Below, one piece after another: positions 7,683 through 15,383 of a stretch of DNA of 64,000 nucleotides. A model generated the notes under the pieces. The model searched no databases. It was not told the DNA's origin and was given only the letters and a program-made list of their open reading frames with translations. A program made the position numbers and the translations under genes. The stretch's first letter is position 1. Each line of letters opens with the position of its first letter. Source of the DNA: Aestuariibaculum lutulentum (GTDB lineage Bacteria; Bacteroidota; Bacteroidia; Flavobacteriales; Flavobacteriaceae); contig NZ_CP136709.1 in the NCBI RefSeq assembly GCF_032926325.1, positions 223,501-287,500 on the forward strand, in the 5' to 3' direction.

Positions 7683-8750
7683 ATGCTGATAAAGAAAAAG
7701 ACCATTATTGCCCTGCTTATTATTCCGCAATATCTGTTTGTTAAGCTACTGGGCAAGTATCCTGAATTTGTTGAAACCTATTACAGTAATGGACTGTATC
7801 CAATAATTTCGAAGCTGTTTCGATATACGCTGGGTTGGTTACCTTTTTCGTTCGGCGATTTAATCTATGCTTTTGCCATAATCTATATATTAAGATGGCT
7901 GTATTTAAAAAAAACCCGTATTTGGAAAGATAGTCTGAATTGGGTGATTGATGTAACTGTAGCTCTGTCTGTTATTTTCTTTTTGTTTCATTTATGCTGG
8001 GGATTAAATTACCACCGATTACCGCTTCATAAAAACTTAAACCTAAATCGCGATTATACTACAGAACAATTGGTCGCTGTTACCGAAAAGCTCATTAAAA
8101 AATCGAACGAGCTGCATTTAAAAATCACCAATAACGATACTATTAAAGTTACCGTCCCCTATAGCAAAACAGAAATTCTTAATATGGCGCCAATAGGTTA
8201 TGAAAACTTAAAAATCATATTTCCACATTTGGAATACCATCCAAAAAGTGTAAAAAAGTCGCTATTTAGTTACCCGCTAACATATATGGGTTTTAGTGGT
8301 TATTTAAATCCGTTAACCAACGAGGCTCAAGTTGACGCCATTATTCCAACCATTAAAATACCAACAACATCTTCTCATGAAATTGCTCACCAGTTGGGCT
8401 ATGCTGCTGAAAACGAAGCCAATTTTATAGGTTGTTTAGCGGCTATTAATCATGATGATATTTACTTTAATTATGCCGGCTTTACTTTTGGATTACGCTA
8501 TTGCTTAAACGAAGTCTATTTTCGAGATGAATGTCTTTACGACGACTTAGTTGCCGATGTTAATGAGGGTATTTTAAAAAACTACAAAGAAACCCGCGAC
8601 TTCTGGGAAGCTCATGCCAATCCGTTAGAACCCTTTTTCAAAATCTTTTACAGTAACTATTTAAAAGCCAACCAACAAAGCAAAGGCATGGAAAGTTACA
8701 GTTATGTGGTAGCGTTGCTGAGCAATTACTTCAATGAAAAATCTTTATGA
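7683..8750 (+). CDS. DUF3810 membrane protein with HExxH zinc-peptidase motif
   Basis: This is a conserved Bacteroidota membrane protein of the DUF3810 family; its physiological role is not established. It has 355 residues. Hydrophobic segments lie near residues 7-24, 55-73 and 88-108, so the N-terminal third is membrane-embedded and the rest is probably extracytoplasmic. Residues 230-250 read TSSHEIAHQLGYAAENEANF. This contains H232-E233-x-x-H236 and a downstream glutamate at 243 or 245, the arrangement of a gluzincin-type zinc metallopeptidase. Protease activity is an inference from that motif. The gene stands alone after divergent pepD and is followed by the amidohydrolase pair. Confidence 0.8.
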   Translation: MLIKKKTIIALLIIPQYLFVKLLGKYPEFVETYYSNGLYPIISKLFRYTLGWLPFSFGDLIYAFAIIYILRWLYLKKTRIWKDSLNWVIDVTVALSVIFFLFHLCWGLNYHRLPLHKNLNLNRDYTTEQLVAVTEKLIKKSNELHLKITNNDTIKVTVPYSKTEILNMAPIGYENLKIIFPHLEYHPKSVKKSLFSYPLTYMGFSGYLNPLTNEAQVDAIIPTIKIPTTSSHEIAHQLGYAAENEANFIGCLAAINHDDIYFNYAGFTFGLRYCLNEVYFRDECLYDDLVADVNEGILKNYKETRDFWEAHANPLEPFFKIFYSNYLKANQQSKGMESYSYVVALLSNYFNEKSL

Positions 8751-8826
8751 AAAGTTAAAATTTTCTGAACATTATTCAATAAAATTCGATTTTTCGTACA
8801 TTTAAGACTTAACTAACCTCTATCAC

Positions 8827-11796
8827 ATGCTGAAAAATTATTTAGCAAGTATGGCCATTGTATTTTCAATGAGCCTATTTGCACAGGATTATTTTCCAAA
8901 AAATGATGGCGTACACACTGTGAACAAAAACTACACCGCCATAACCAATGCCAAACTTTTTGTTACTCCAACACAAATTATTGAAAACGGAACTCTTCTT
9001 ATTCAAGATGGAAAAGTAGTTGCTACCGGATCATCGGTTTCCATTCCAAAAAATTCAATTATTATCGATGTTGAAGGTAAAAGCATCTACCCATCTTTTA
9101 TCGATGTCTTTTCTTCTTTCGGAATTGAAGTTCCAAACGCATCTTCTGCTTCAAGTAGAAGATCAAGGCAATATGATGCTTCACGTACAGGTTATTACTG
9201 GAACGACCATATCATGCCTGAAAAACATGCGACAGATGCATTTAATTACAATACTAAAGAAGCTACCGAATTATTAAAAGCCGGGTTTGGAGTTGTAAAC
9301 ACACATATTCCTGATGGTATTGTTAGAGGTACAGGCGTATTGATTGCATTGAATAATGAGCAAGGCAACCAATACCGTATTATAGATGAAAATTCAGGAC
9401 AATATTCCTCTTTTAGTAAAAGTATAACATCTCAACAAGCCTATCCTACTTCTTTAATGGGAAGCATGGCTTTATTAAGACAAGTATTTATTGATGCCGA
9501 CTGGTATGCTGGTGGCCATATAGATACCAAAGACTTATCACTAGAAGCCTTTAATGACAATAAAAATCTGATTCAGTTTTTTGATGCGGGAAGTCGAGCC
9601 AACATTATGCGAGCTGATAAAGTTGGTGATGCTTATGGGGTGCAATACGTGATGTTAGGCGGTGGTGATGAATATGAGCGCGTTGCCGATATTAAAGCCT
9701 CTCAAGCCAAACTTATCTTACCATTAAATTTCCCTGATGCTTACGATGTGGAAGATCCGTTTTTATCTTCGGCATTAACTTTGGGAGATATGAAAGCCTG
9801 GAATCAAAGACCCTCAAATCCTAAAATATTATCTGAGAATGATATTATCTTTGCATTTACTACACACAGTTCAAAATCTCTAAAAGAATTTAGGGAAAAC
9901 TTACTAAAAGTAATTGAAGCGGGGCTTTCTAAAGAAAAAGCTCTGGAAGCCTTAACTATGATTCCGGCGCAACTTTTAGGAAAAGAACAACTTATTGGTT
10001 CTCTCGAAAAAGGGCATCTGGCGAATTTTATTGTAACCTCAGGTGATATCTTCGACAAAAAGACCACCATTTACGAAAACTGGGTACAGGGCAATAAAAC
10101 AACATTTGAAGACATCAATAAAAAGGATATAAAAGGTGATTACAAAGTAACTTTAGCAAATGAGAACTATAGCATGTCTATTTCAGGTGAATTGAGTAAA
10201 CCTAAAATTGAAGTTAAACAAGGTGAACAAAAGCTAAATGCCAACCTGACTTACAAAGATGACTGGGTTAATATTGCAATCGCATCAAAAGATTCTACCA
10301 AACAGGAGTTTATAAGAATAACTGCTTTAACTGAAAAGGATCGCGTGTTAAGAGGAAAGTATATTCTACCAAACGGCAGTGAATTTCCTTTAAAAATTAC
10401 GGCTGAAGAAAAAGAAGCTGAAGATTCCAAATCGGAAACCGAAACAAAAGACACAAACATTCTTTTACCTATTACCTACCCAAATAAAGCCTACGGTTTC
10501 GCCGAAATACCACGGGCAGAAACCATGTTATTTAAAAATGCTACGGTTTGGACAAACGAAAAAGATGGTATTTTAGAAAACACCGATGTACTAATCAAAG
10601 ACGGTAAAATTTCTAAAATAGGTAAAAACCTATCCAATGGAAAAGCCACAGTAATCGACGCCACTGGTAAGCATTTAACAGCTGGAATTATAGACGAGCA
10701 CTCTCATATTGCCGCTGCCGCAATTAATGAAGCTGGACAAAACTCATCTGCCGAAGTTACCATCGAAGATGTTATTAATGAAACCGATGTTAATATTTAC
10801 CGAAACCTTGCCGGCGGCGTTACCTCCATTCAAATACTACATGGTTCGGCGAACCCTATTGGTGGACGTTCGGCTATCATCAAACTAAAATGGGGAGAAT
10901 CGGCAGATAATTTAATCTACGACAACACCCCTAAATTCATAAAATTTGCCCTTGGTGAAAATGTCAAGCAGTCTAACTGGAGTGGTGGCAGATTCCCGCA
11001 AACACGTATGGGGGTTGAACAGGTATATATCGATTACTTTACCCGAGCTAAGGAATACGATGCTTTAAAGAAAAGCGGAAAACCTTATAAAACAGACTTA
11101 GAATTGGAGGTTTTAGCTGAAATTCTAAACAAAGAACGCTTTATTTCATGTCACTCCTATGTACAAAGCGAAATTAATATGCTCATGAAAGTCGCCGAAA
11201 AATTCAACTTCAACATTAATACATTTACCCATATTCTTGAAGGCTATAAGGTAGCCGATAAAATGGTTGAGCATGGCGTTGGCGGATCGACATTTAGCGA
11301 TTGGTGGGCTTATAAATTCGAAGTTAACGACGCTATTCCGTACAATGCGAGCATTATGCACAATGCTGGTGTTACGGTTGCTATAAATAGTGACGATGCC
11401 GAAATGTCTCGCAGACTAAATCAGGAAGCTGCAAAAACCATTAAATATGGTGGAGTTAGTGAAGAAGATGCCTGGAAGTTTGTGACTTTAAACCCTGCCA
11501 AATTGTTACATCTCGATGATCGTGTTGGAAGCATAAAGGTTGGTAAAGATGCTGATGTCGTTTTATGGTCTCACAATCCTTTAAGTATTTACGCTAAAGC
11601 TGAAAAAACAATTATAGAAGGTGTTACCTATTTCGATATTGAGCAAGACAAAAAGATGCGTGAAGCCATTAAAACAGAGAAAAACCAGTTGATTAATATG
11701 ATGCTTCAATCTAAAAACAAAGGTGATAAAACGCAACCTGTTAAAAAGAAAGAACACAAACACTTACACTGCGATTCTATTGAAAATGAGATTTAA
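8827..11796 (+). CDS. Secreted two-module amidohydrolase-family protein
   Basis: This large exported protein (989 residues) has two tandem amidohydrolase-like modules. A signal peptide, MLKNYLASMAIVFSMSLFA, precedes QDYFPKN. In the first module (about 35-440) the place of the metal HxH motif is taken by YPSFIDVFSSFG, so the usual ligands are missing. In the second module (about 565-960) they are present: AGIIDEHSHIAAA, then SCHSYVQSE, FTHILEG and AINSDDAEM. This gives the His-x-His, two further His and Asp of imidazolonepropionase-like hydrolases. Only the C-terminal half therefore looks catalytic. A Lys/Glu-rich linker joins them and the protein ends in a basic, His-containing tail. The paralogous gene at 11807 starts 10 bases later. 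The substrate is unknown. Confidence 0.85.
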   Translation: MLKNYLASMAIVFSMSLFAQDYFPKNDGVHTVNKNYTAITNAKLFVTPTQIIENGTLLIQDGKVVATGSSVSIPKNSIIIDVEGKSIYPSFIDVFSSFGIEVPNASSASSRRSRQYDASRTGYYWNDHIMPEKHATDAFNYNTKEATELLKAGFGVVNTHIPDGIVRGTGVLIALNNEQGNQYRIIDENSGQYSSFSKSITSQQAYPTSLMGSMALLRQVFIDADWYAGGHIDTKDLSLEAFNDNKNLIQFFDAGSRANIMRADKVGDAYGVQYVMLGGGDEYERVADIKASQAKLILPLNFPDAYDVEDPFLSSALTLGDMKAWNQRPSNPKILSENDIIFAFTTHSSKSLKEFRENLLKVIEAGLSKEKALEALTMIPAQLLGKEQLIGSLEKGHLANFIVTSGDIFDKKTTIYENWVQGNKTTFEDINKKDIKGDYKVTLANENYSMSISGELSKPKIEVKQGEQKLNANLTYKDDWVNIAIASKDSTKQEFIRITALTEKDRVLRGKYILPNGSEFPLKITAEEKEAEDSKSETETKDTNILLPITYPNKAYGFAEIPRAETMLFKNATVWTNEKDGILENTDVLIKDGKISKIGKNLSNGKATVIDATGKHLTAGIIDEHSHIAAAAINEAGQNSSAEVTIEDVINETDVNIYRNLAGGVTSIQILHGSANPIGGRSAIIKLKWGESADNLIYDNTPKFIKFALGENVKQSNWSGGRFPQTRMGVEQVYIDYFTRAKEYDALKKSGKPYKTDLELEVLAEILNKERFISCHSYVQSEINMLMKVAEKFNFNINTFTHILEGYKVADKMVEHGVGGSTFSDWWAYKFEVNDAIPYNASIMHNAGVTVAINSDDAEMSRRLNQEAAKTIKYGGVSEEDAWKFVTLNPAKLLHLDDRVGSIKVGKDADVVLWSHNPLSIYAKAEKTIIEGVTYFDIEQDKKMREAIKTEKNQLINMMLQSKNKGDKTQPVKKKEHKHLHCDSIENEI

Positions 11797-11806
11797 TAAT
11801 ATAAAG

Positions 11807-13108
11807 ATGAAAACATTCTTATCATACATAGCTTTTGTTTGTTGCCTTAACGCATTTGCACAACAAACACCTGCTCCAAAACAAACAAAGGACATTGCTA
11901 TCCTGGGAGCAAAGGCTCATATCGGTAATGGCACTGTTATTGAAAACAGTGTTATTATATTAAGTGACGGGAGAATTACAAACATTGTTAATGGCGATGT
12001 AGTAAAACTAAATTTAACCAACATCGATGTTATTAATGCTAATGGTAAACATGTTTATCCTGGTTTTATTTTACCAAACTCCACTCTTGGGTTGGTAGAA
12101 ATCGATGCTGTAAAAGCGTCAGATGATGAAAAAGAAATGGGAGCCTGGAACCCCCACATTAGAAGTTTAATTGCCTATAATGCCGAATCTAAAATTGTTG
12201 AAAGTTTAAGACCTAACGGCGTACTTATCGGGCAAATTACCCCGCAAGGCGGACGTATGTCAGGAACATCATCTGTCGTTCAATTTGATGCCTGGAACTG
12301 GGAAGACGCTGCTATTAAAGTTAATGATGCGCTTCATCTGAACTGGCCTAGTAATTTTTCAGCTTCTCATGCCTTCTTTTCAAATACCCGTACAGGAATT
12401 TCAGCGAATGAAAACTACAACGAACAGATTAAAGAAATTGAAACTTATTTTCAAAACGCAATAGCCTATAATAAGGGCGATAAAAAACCGACTAATCTAC
12501 CTTTTGCTTCTATGGAGGGTCTTTTTAATGGAAATCAAAAATTGTTCATCCATGTTAATGAAGAAAAAGGCATTATTGATGCTGTTAACTTTTGTAAAAC
12601 CTTTCAATTAAACAATGTCGTAATTGTTGGTGGAAAAGAAGCTTATAAGACTATTGATATTTTAAAAGAAAACAACATTCCTGTGGTTTTAAATCGCGTG
12701 CACTCGCTTCCTGATAGCGACGACGATGATTATAATCTACCCTACAAAACAGCGCGTTTATTGGTTAATCAAGGTATAACGGTTTGTTTGGACAGCAGTG
12801 GTGATATGGAACGTATGAGTTCAAGAAACCTACCTTTTTATGCAGGAACTACAGTTACTTACGGTTTATCTCAGGAACAGGCTTTACAATTAATAACTCT
12901 AAATGCAGCAAAAGTTTTACGGATTGATACCGATTATGGTTCTTTAGAAAAAGGGAAAAGTGCTACATTATTTATTTCGGAAGGCGATGCACTTGATATG
13001 AAAACAAATGCTATTTCTCATGCCTTTATTGATGGCAGACAAATTAGTTTAGAAACGCACCAAACCGAACTTTGGAAACGGTATTCAGAAAAACTTAAAA
13101 CCAAATAA
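11807..13108 (+). CDS. Secreted amidohydrolase-like protein lacking the HxH motif
   Basis: This exported amidohydrolase-fold protein has 433 residues. I start it at the ATG at 11807, which gives the signal peptide MKTFLSYIAFVCCLNAFA followed by QQTPAPK. Longer in-frame starts at 11786 and 11723 overlap the previous gene and spoil the signal peptide. The small beta domain (IAILGAKAHIGNGTVIENS) and the closing GSLEKGKSATLFISEG strand are typical of the family. However, the segment YPGFILPNSTLGLVEI replaces the expected PGFIDxHxH, so the first two metal ligands are absent. It pairs with the preceding protein, whose first module has lost the same motif. It is probably a non-catalytic partner or a protein with altered chemistry. 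A terminator follows. Confidence 0.82.
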   Translation: MKTFLSYIAFVCCLNAFAQQTPAPKQTKDIAILGAKAHIGNGTVIENSVIILSDGRITNIVNGDVVKLNLTNIDVINANGKHVYPGFILPNSTLGLVEIDAVKASDDEKEMGAWNPHIRSLIAYNAESKIVESLRPNGVLIGQITPQGGRMSGTSSVVQFDAWNWEDAAIKVNDALHLNWPSNFSASHAFFSNTRTGISANENYNEQIKEIETYFQNAIAYNKGDKKPTNLPFASMEGLFNGNQKLFIHVNEEKGIIDAVNFCKTFQLNNVVIVGGKEAYKTIDILKENNIPVVLNRVHSLPDSDDDDYNLPYKTARLLVNQGITVCLDSSGDMERMSSRNLPFYAGTTVTYGLSQEQALQLITLNAAKVLRIDTDYGSLEKGKSATLFISEGDALDMKTNAISHAFIDGRQISLETHQTELWKRYSEKLKTK

Positions 13109-13109
13109 T

Positions 13110-13141
13110 AAAAAAGCGAGCAGTTTAGCTCGCTTTTTTAT
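13110..13141 (+). terminator. Rho-independent terminator after the amidohydrolase pair
   Basis: AAAAAGCGAGC (13111-13121) pairs with GCTCGCTTTTT (13128-13138) around a 6-base loop and continues into T residues. It begins two bases after the stop codon. Confidence 0.85.
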
Positions 13142-13165
13142 TTACTTCAAGTCTTTTTAAATACG

Positions 13166-13173
13166 TATTTTTG
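13166..13173 (+). promoter_or_regulatory. Candidate -7 element for the rRNA methyltransferase gene
   Basis: TATTTTTG fits TAnnTTTG and ends eight bases before the ATG at 13182, just after the upstream terminator. It implies a very short or absent leader. No -33 TTG is visible. Confidence 0.4.
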
Positions 13174-13181
13174 TCCTCCAT

Positions 13182-13979
13182 ATGAGCAAACAAATAACAA
13201 GCATACAGAATTCGTATATAAAGCAATTAGTTCAACTAAAAGATAAATCTCGTGAACGTAAAAAATCGGGACTGTTTTTAATTGAAGGTGTTCGTGAAAT
13301 TTCATTGGCAGTAAAAGGCGGCTATCAACTTGACACCATATTATTTTACCCGGATTTAATTTCTGAAACTCAACTCAATAATGTTGTTCATTTAAACACC
13401 AATCGCATTGAAATCTCAAAAGAGGTTTACGAAAAGTTAGCCTATCGCGACACGACAGAAGGGGTTTTAGCTGTTGCAAAATGTAAAACACATCAGTTTG
13501 AAAATTTGAAATTCAACACCAAAACGCCTTTAATTTTAGTTGCCGAAGCACCTGAAAAGCCAGGAAATATTGGTGCCCTATTAAGAACAGCCGACGCAGC
13601 CAATGCCGATGCTGTAATTATTGCCAATCCCAAAACCGACTTATACAACCCGAACATTATCCGTTCAAGTGTTGGTTGTGTGTTTACAAACCAGATTGCA
13701 ACCGGAACAACCGAAGAAATCATCTCTTTTTTAAGTTCTCAAAATATTAATATTTACTGCGCTGCGCTGCAAGCTTCAGTTGATTATCATACGCAGGATT
13801 TCACCAAACCAACCGCTATTGTTGTTGGTACCGAAGCGACTGGATTAAGCGATACCTGGCTAAAACATTCAACCCGAAACATCATCATTCCCATGCAAGG
13901 TGAAATCGATTCTATGAACGTGTCGGTTGCTGCCGGCATCCTGATTTTTGAAGCCAAACGCCAAAGAAATTTCAAATAA
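13182..13979 (+). CDS. TrmH/SpoU-family RNA 2'-O-ribose methyltransferase
   Basis: This SPOUT-class methyltransferase (265 residues) transfers a methyl group from S-adenosylmethionine to a ribose 2'-OH, most likely in 23S rRNA. The N-terminal substrate-binding domain (about 1-95) contains KKSGLFLIEGVREI. The C-terminal knotted SPOUT domain has the three conserved motifs: EKPGNIGALLRTADAANAD (motif 1, catalytic Asn/Arg), VVGTEATGLSDTWL (motif 2), and IIPMQGEIDSMNVSVAAGIL (motif 3). The target nucleotide cannot be read from the sequence, so I give no gene symbol. The M48 protease gene begins four bases after the stop codon, which implies co-transcription. Confidence 0.9.
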   Translation: MSKQITSIQNSYIKQLVQLKDKSRERKKSGLFLIEGVREISLAVKGGYQLDTILFYPDLISETQLNNVVHLNTNRIEISKEVYEKLAYRDTTEGVLAVAKCKTHQFENLKFNTKTPLILVAEAPEKPGNIGALLRTADAANADAVIIANPKTDLYNPNIIRSSVGCVFTNQIATGTTEEIISFLSSQNINIYCAALQASVDYHTQDFTKPTAIVVGTEATGLSDTWLKHSTRNIIIPMQGEIDSMNVSVAAGILIFEAKRQRNFK

Positions 13980-13983
13980 AAAC

Positions 13984-15216
13984 ATGACTTCCACTACTCT
14001 ATTTTATATTATTATAGCCATAATTATTGTCAATTTTATTGTCGATAAAATTCTTGATGCGCTTAACGCAAAACATTTTAATGATGCTTTACCTAAAGAT
14101 TTGCAAGATGTTTACGATGAAGCTGAATACAAAAAATCACAAAGCTATAAGTCTACCAAATATAAATTTGGCATTATAACCTCAACATTTTCTATTGTTT
14201 TAACCTTGGGGTTTCTATTGTTAGATGGCTTTGCATGGGTTGATAACATGGCCAGAATCTATAGTGAAAATCCGATTATAATTGCTTTAATTTTCTTCGG
14301 AATTATCATGATTGGAAGCGACATTTTAACCACGCCATTTTCATATTACAGCACCTTTGTTATTGAAGAACAATTCGGTTTTAATAAAACTACTCTTAAA
14401 ACTTTTATACTTGACAAAATAAAAGGTTGGTTCATGATGGCTATTGTTGGTGGAGGTATTCTAGCTTTAATCATTTGGTTTTATCAATTTTCAGGTGAAT
14501 ATTTCTGGTTATATGCCTGGGGACTGGTTACTGTTTTTACAATATTTATGAATATGTTTTATTCCAAACTTATAGTGCCCCTATTTAATAAGCAAACCCC
14601 TTTAGATGCTGGCGATTTACGCGATAAAATTTCAGCTTATGCCAATACGGTAGGATTTAAACTCGATAAGATTTTTGTTATTGACGGCTCAAAACGCAGC
14701 ACCAAAGCCAACGCCTATTTTTCAGGGTTTGGAAGTGAAAAACGTGTAACCCTTTATGACACCTTGATTAATGATTTGGATGATGAAGAAATTGTTGCGG
14801 TTTTGGCTCATGAAGTAGGACACTACAAAAAGAAACACATTATTTTCAATTTAGTATCTTCAGTTTTACTTACCGGAGTTATGCTTTATGTGTTATCGCT
14901 TTTCATTTCAAATCCGTTACTTTCAAATGCCTTAGGAGTAGACATGCCGAGCTTTCACATTGGTTTAATAGCCTTCGGGATGTTGTATTCACCTATTTCA
15001 GAAATTACAGGATTAATTATGAATGTGTTTTCACGTAAGTTTGAATACCAAGCCGATGATTACGCAAAAACAACTTATAAAGGCGAACCTTTAATTACGT
15101 CGTTAAAAAAACTATCAAAAAACAGTTTAAGTAATTTAACACCACATCCGGCGTATGTGTTTATGCACTATTCGCACCCAACACTTTTACAACGTATTCA
15201 GAACTTAAGAAATTAG
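13984..15216 (+). CDS. M48-family (Ste24/CAAX-protease-like) membrane metallopeptidase
   Basis: This is an integral-membrane zinc protease of the M48A group, related to the Ste24 CAAX prenyl protease. Bacterial members act in membrane-protein quality control, though their substrates are mostly unknown. The ATG at 13984 gives 410 residues; a longer reading frame from 13948 overlaps the methyltransferase gene. Membrane segments lie near 5-22, 60-80, 92-115, 145-170, 175-195, 290-312 and 325-350. The zinc motif is VLAHEVGHYKKKH with H276-E277-x-x-H280. The third ligand is the Glu of KFEYQADDYA near 354. The N-terminal domain and catalytic layout match the full family length. Confidence 0.92.
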   Translation: MTSTTLFYIIIAIIIVNFIVDKILDALNAKHFNDALPKDLQDVYDEAEYKKSQSYKSTKYKFGIITSTFSIVLTLGFLLLDGFAWVDNMARIYSENPIIIALIFFGIIMIGSDILTTPFSYYSTFVIEEQFGFNKTTLKTFILDKIKGWFMMAIVGGGILALIIWFYQFSGEYFWLYAWGLVTVFTIFMNMFYSKLIVPLFNKQTPLDAGDLRDKISAYANTVGFKLDKIFVIDGSKRSTKANAYFSGFGSEKRVTLYDTLINDLDDEEIVAVLAHEVGHYKKKHIIFNLVSSVLLTGVMLYVLSLFISNPLLSNALGVDMPSFHIGLIAFGMLYSPISEITGLIMNVFSRKFEYQADDYAKTTYKGEPLITSLKKLSKNSLSNLTPHPAYVFMHYSHPTLLQRIQNLRN

Positions 15217-15383
15217 ATTTTTTAAAAAATTCGAAAATAATTTTAACTATAACGTGAATAAAACCTCATAAAAAGCAGTCTGTTTATATCTTATTAATTC
15301 TCTTAATTAATTTTGGAGCGTTTTTTGTGTCAAAACAATTAAACTTTAGAAATATCGTTATTTTTGCTACAAACTTTTTAATC

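Noticed and set aside
11723..11806. Longer N-terminus for the second amidohydrolase-like protein
   Set aside because: It overlaps the end of the preceding gene and puts a charged extension before a clear signal peptide that begins at 11807.
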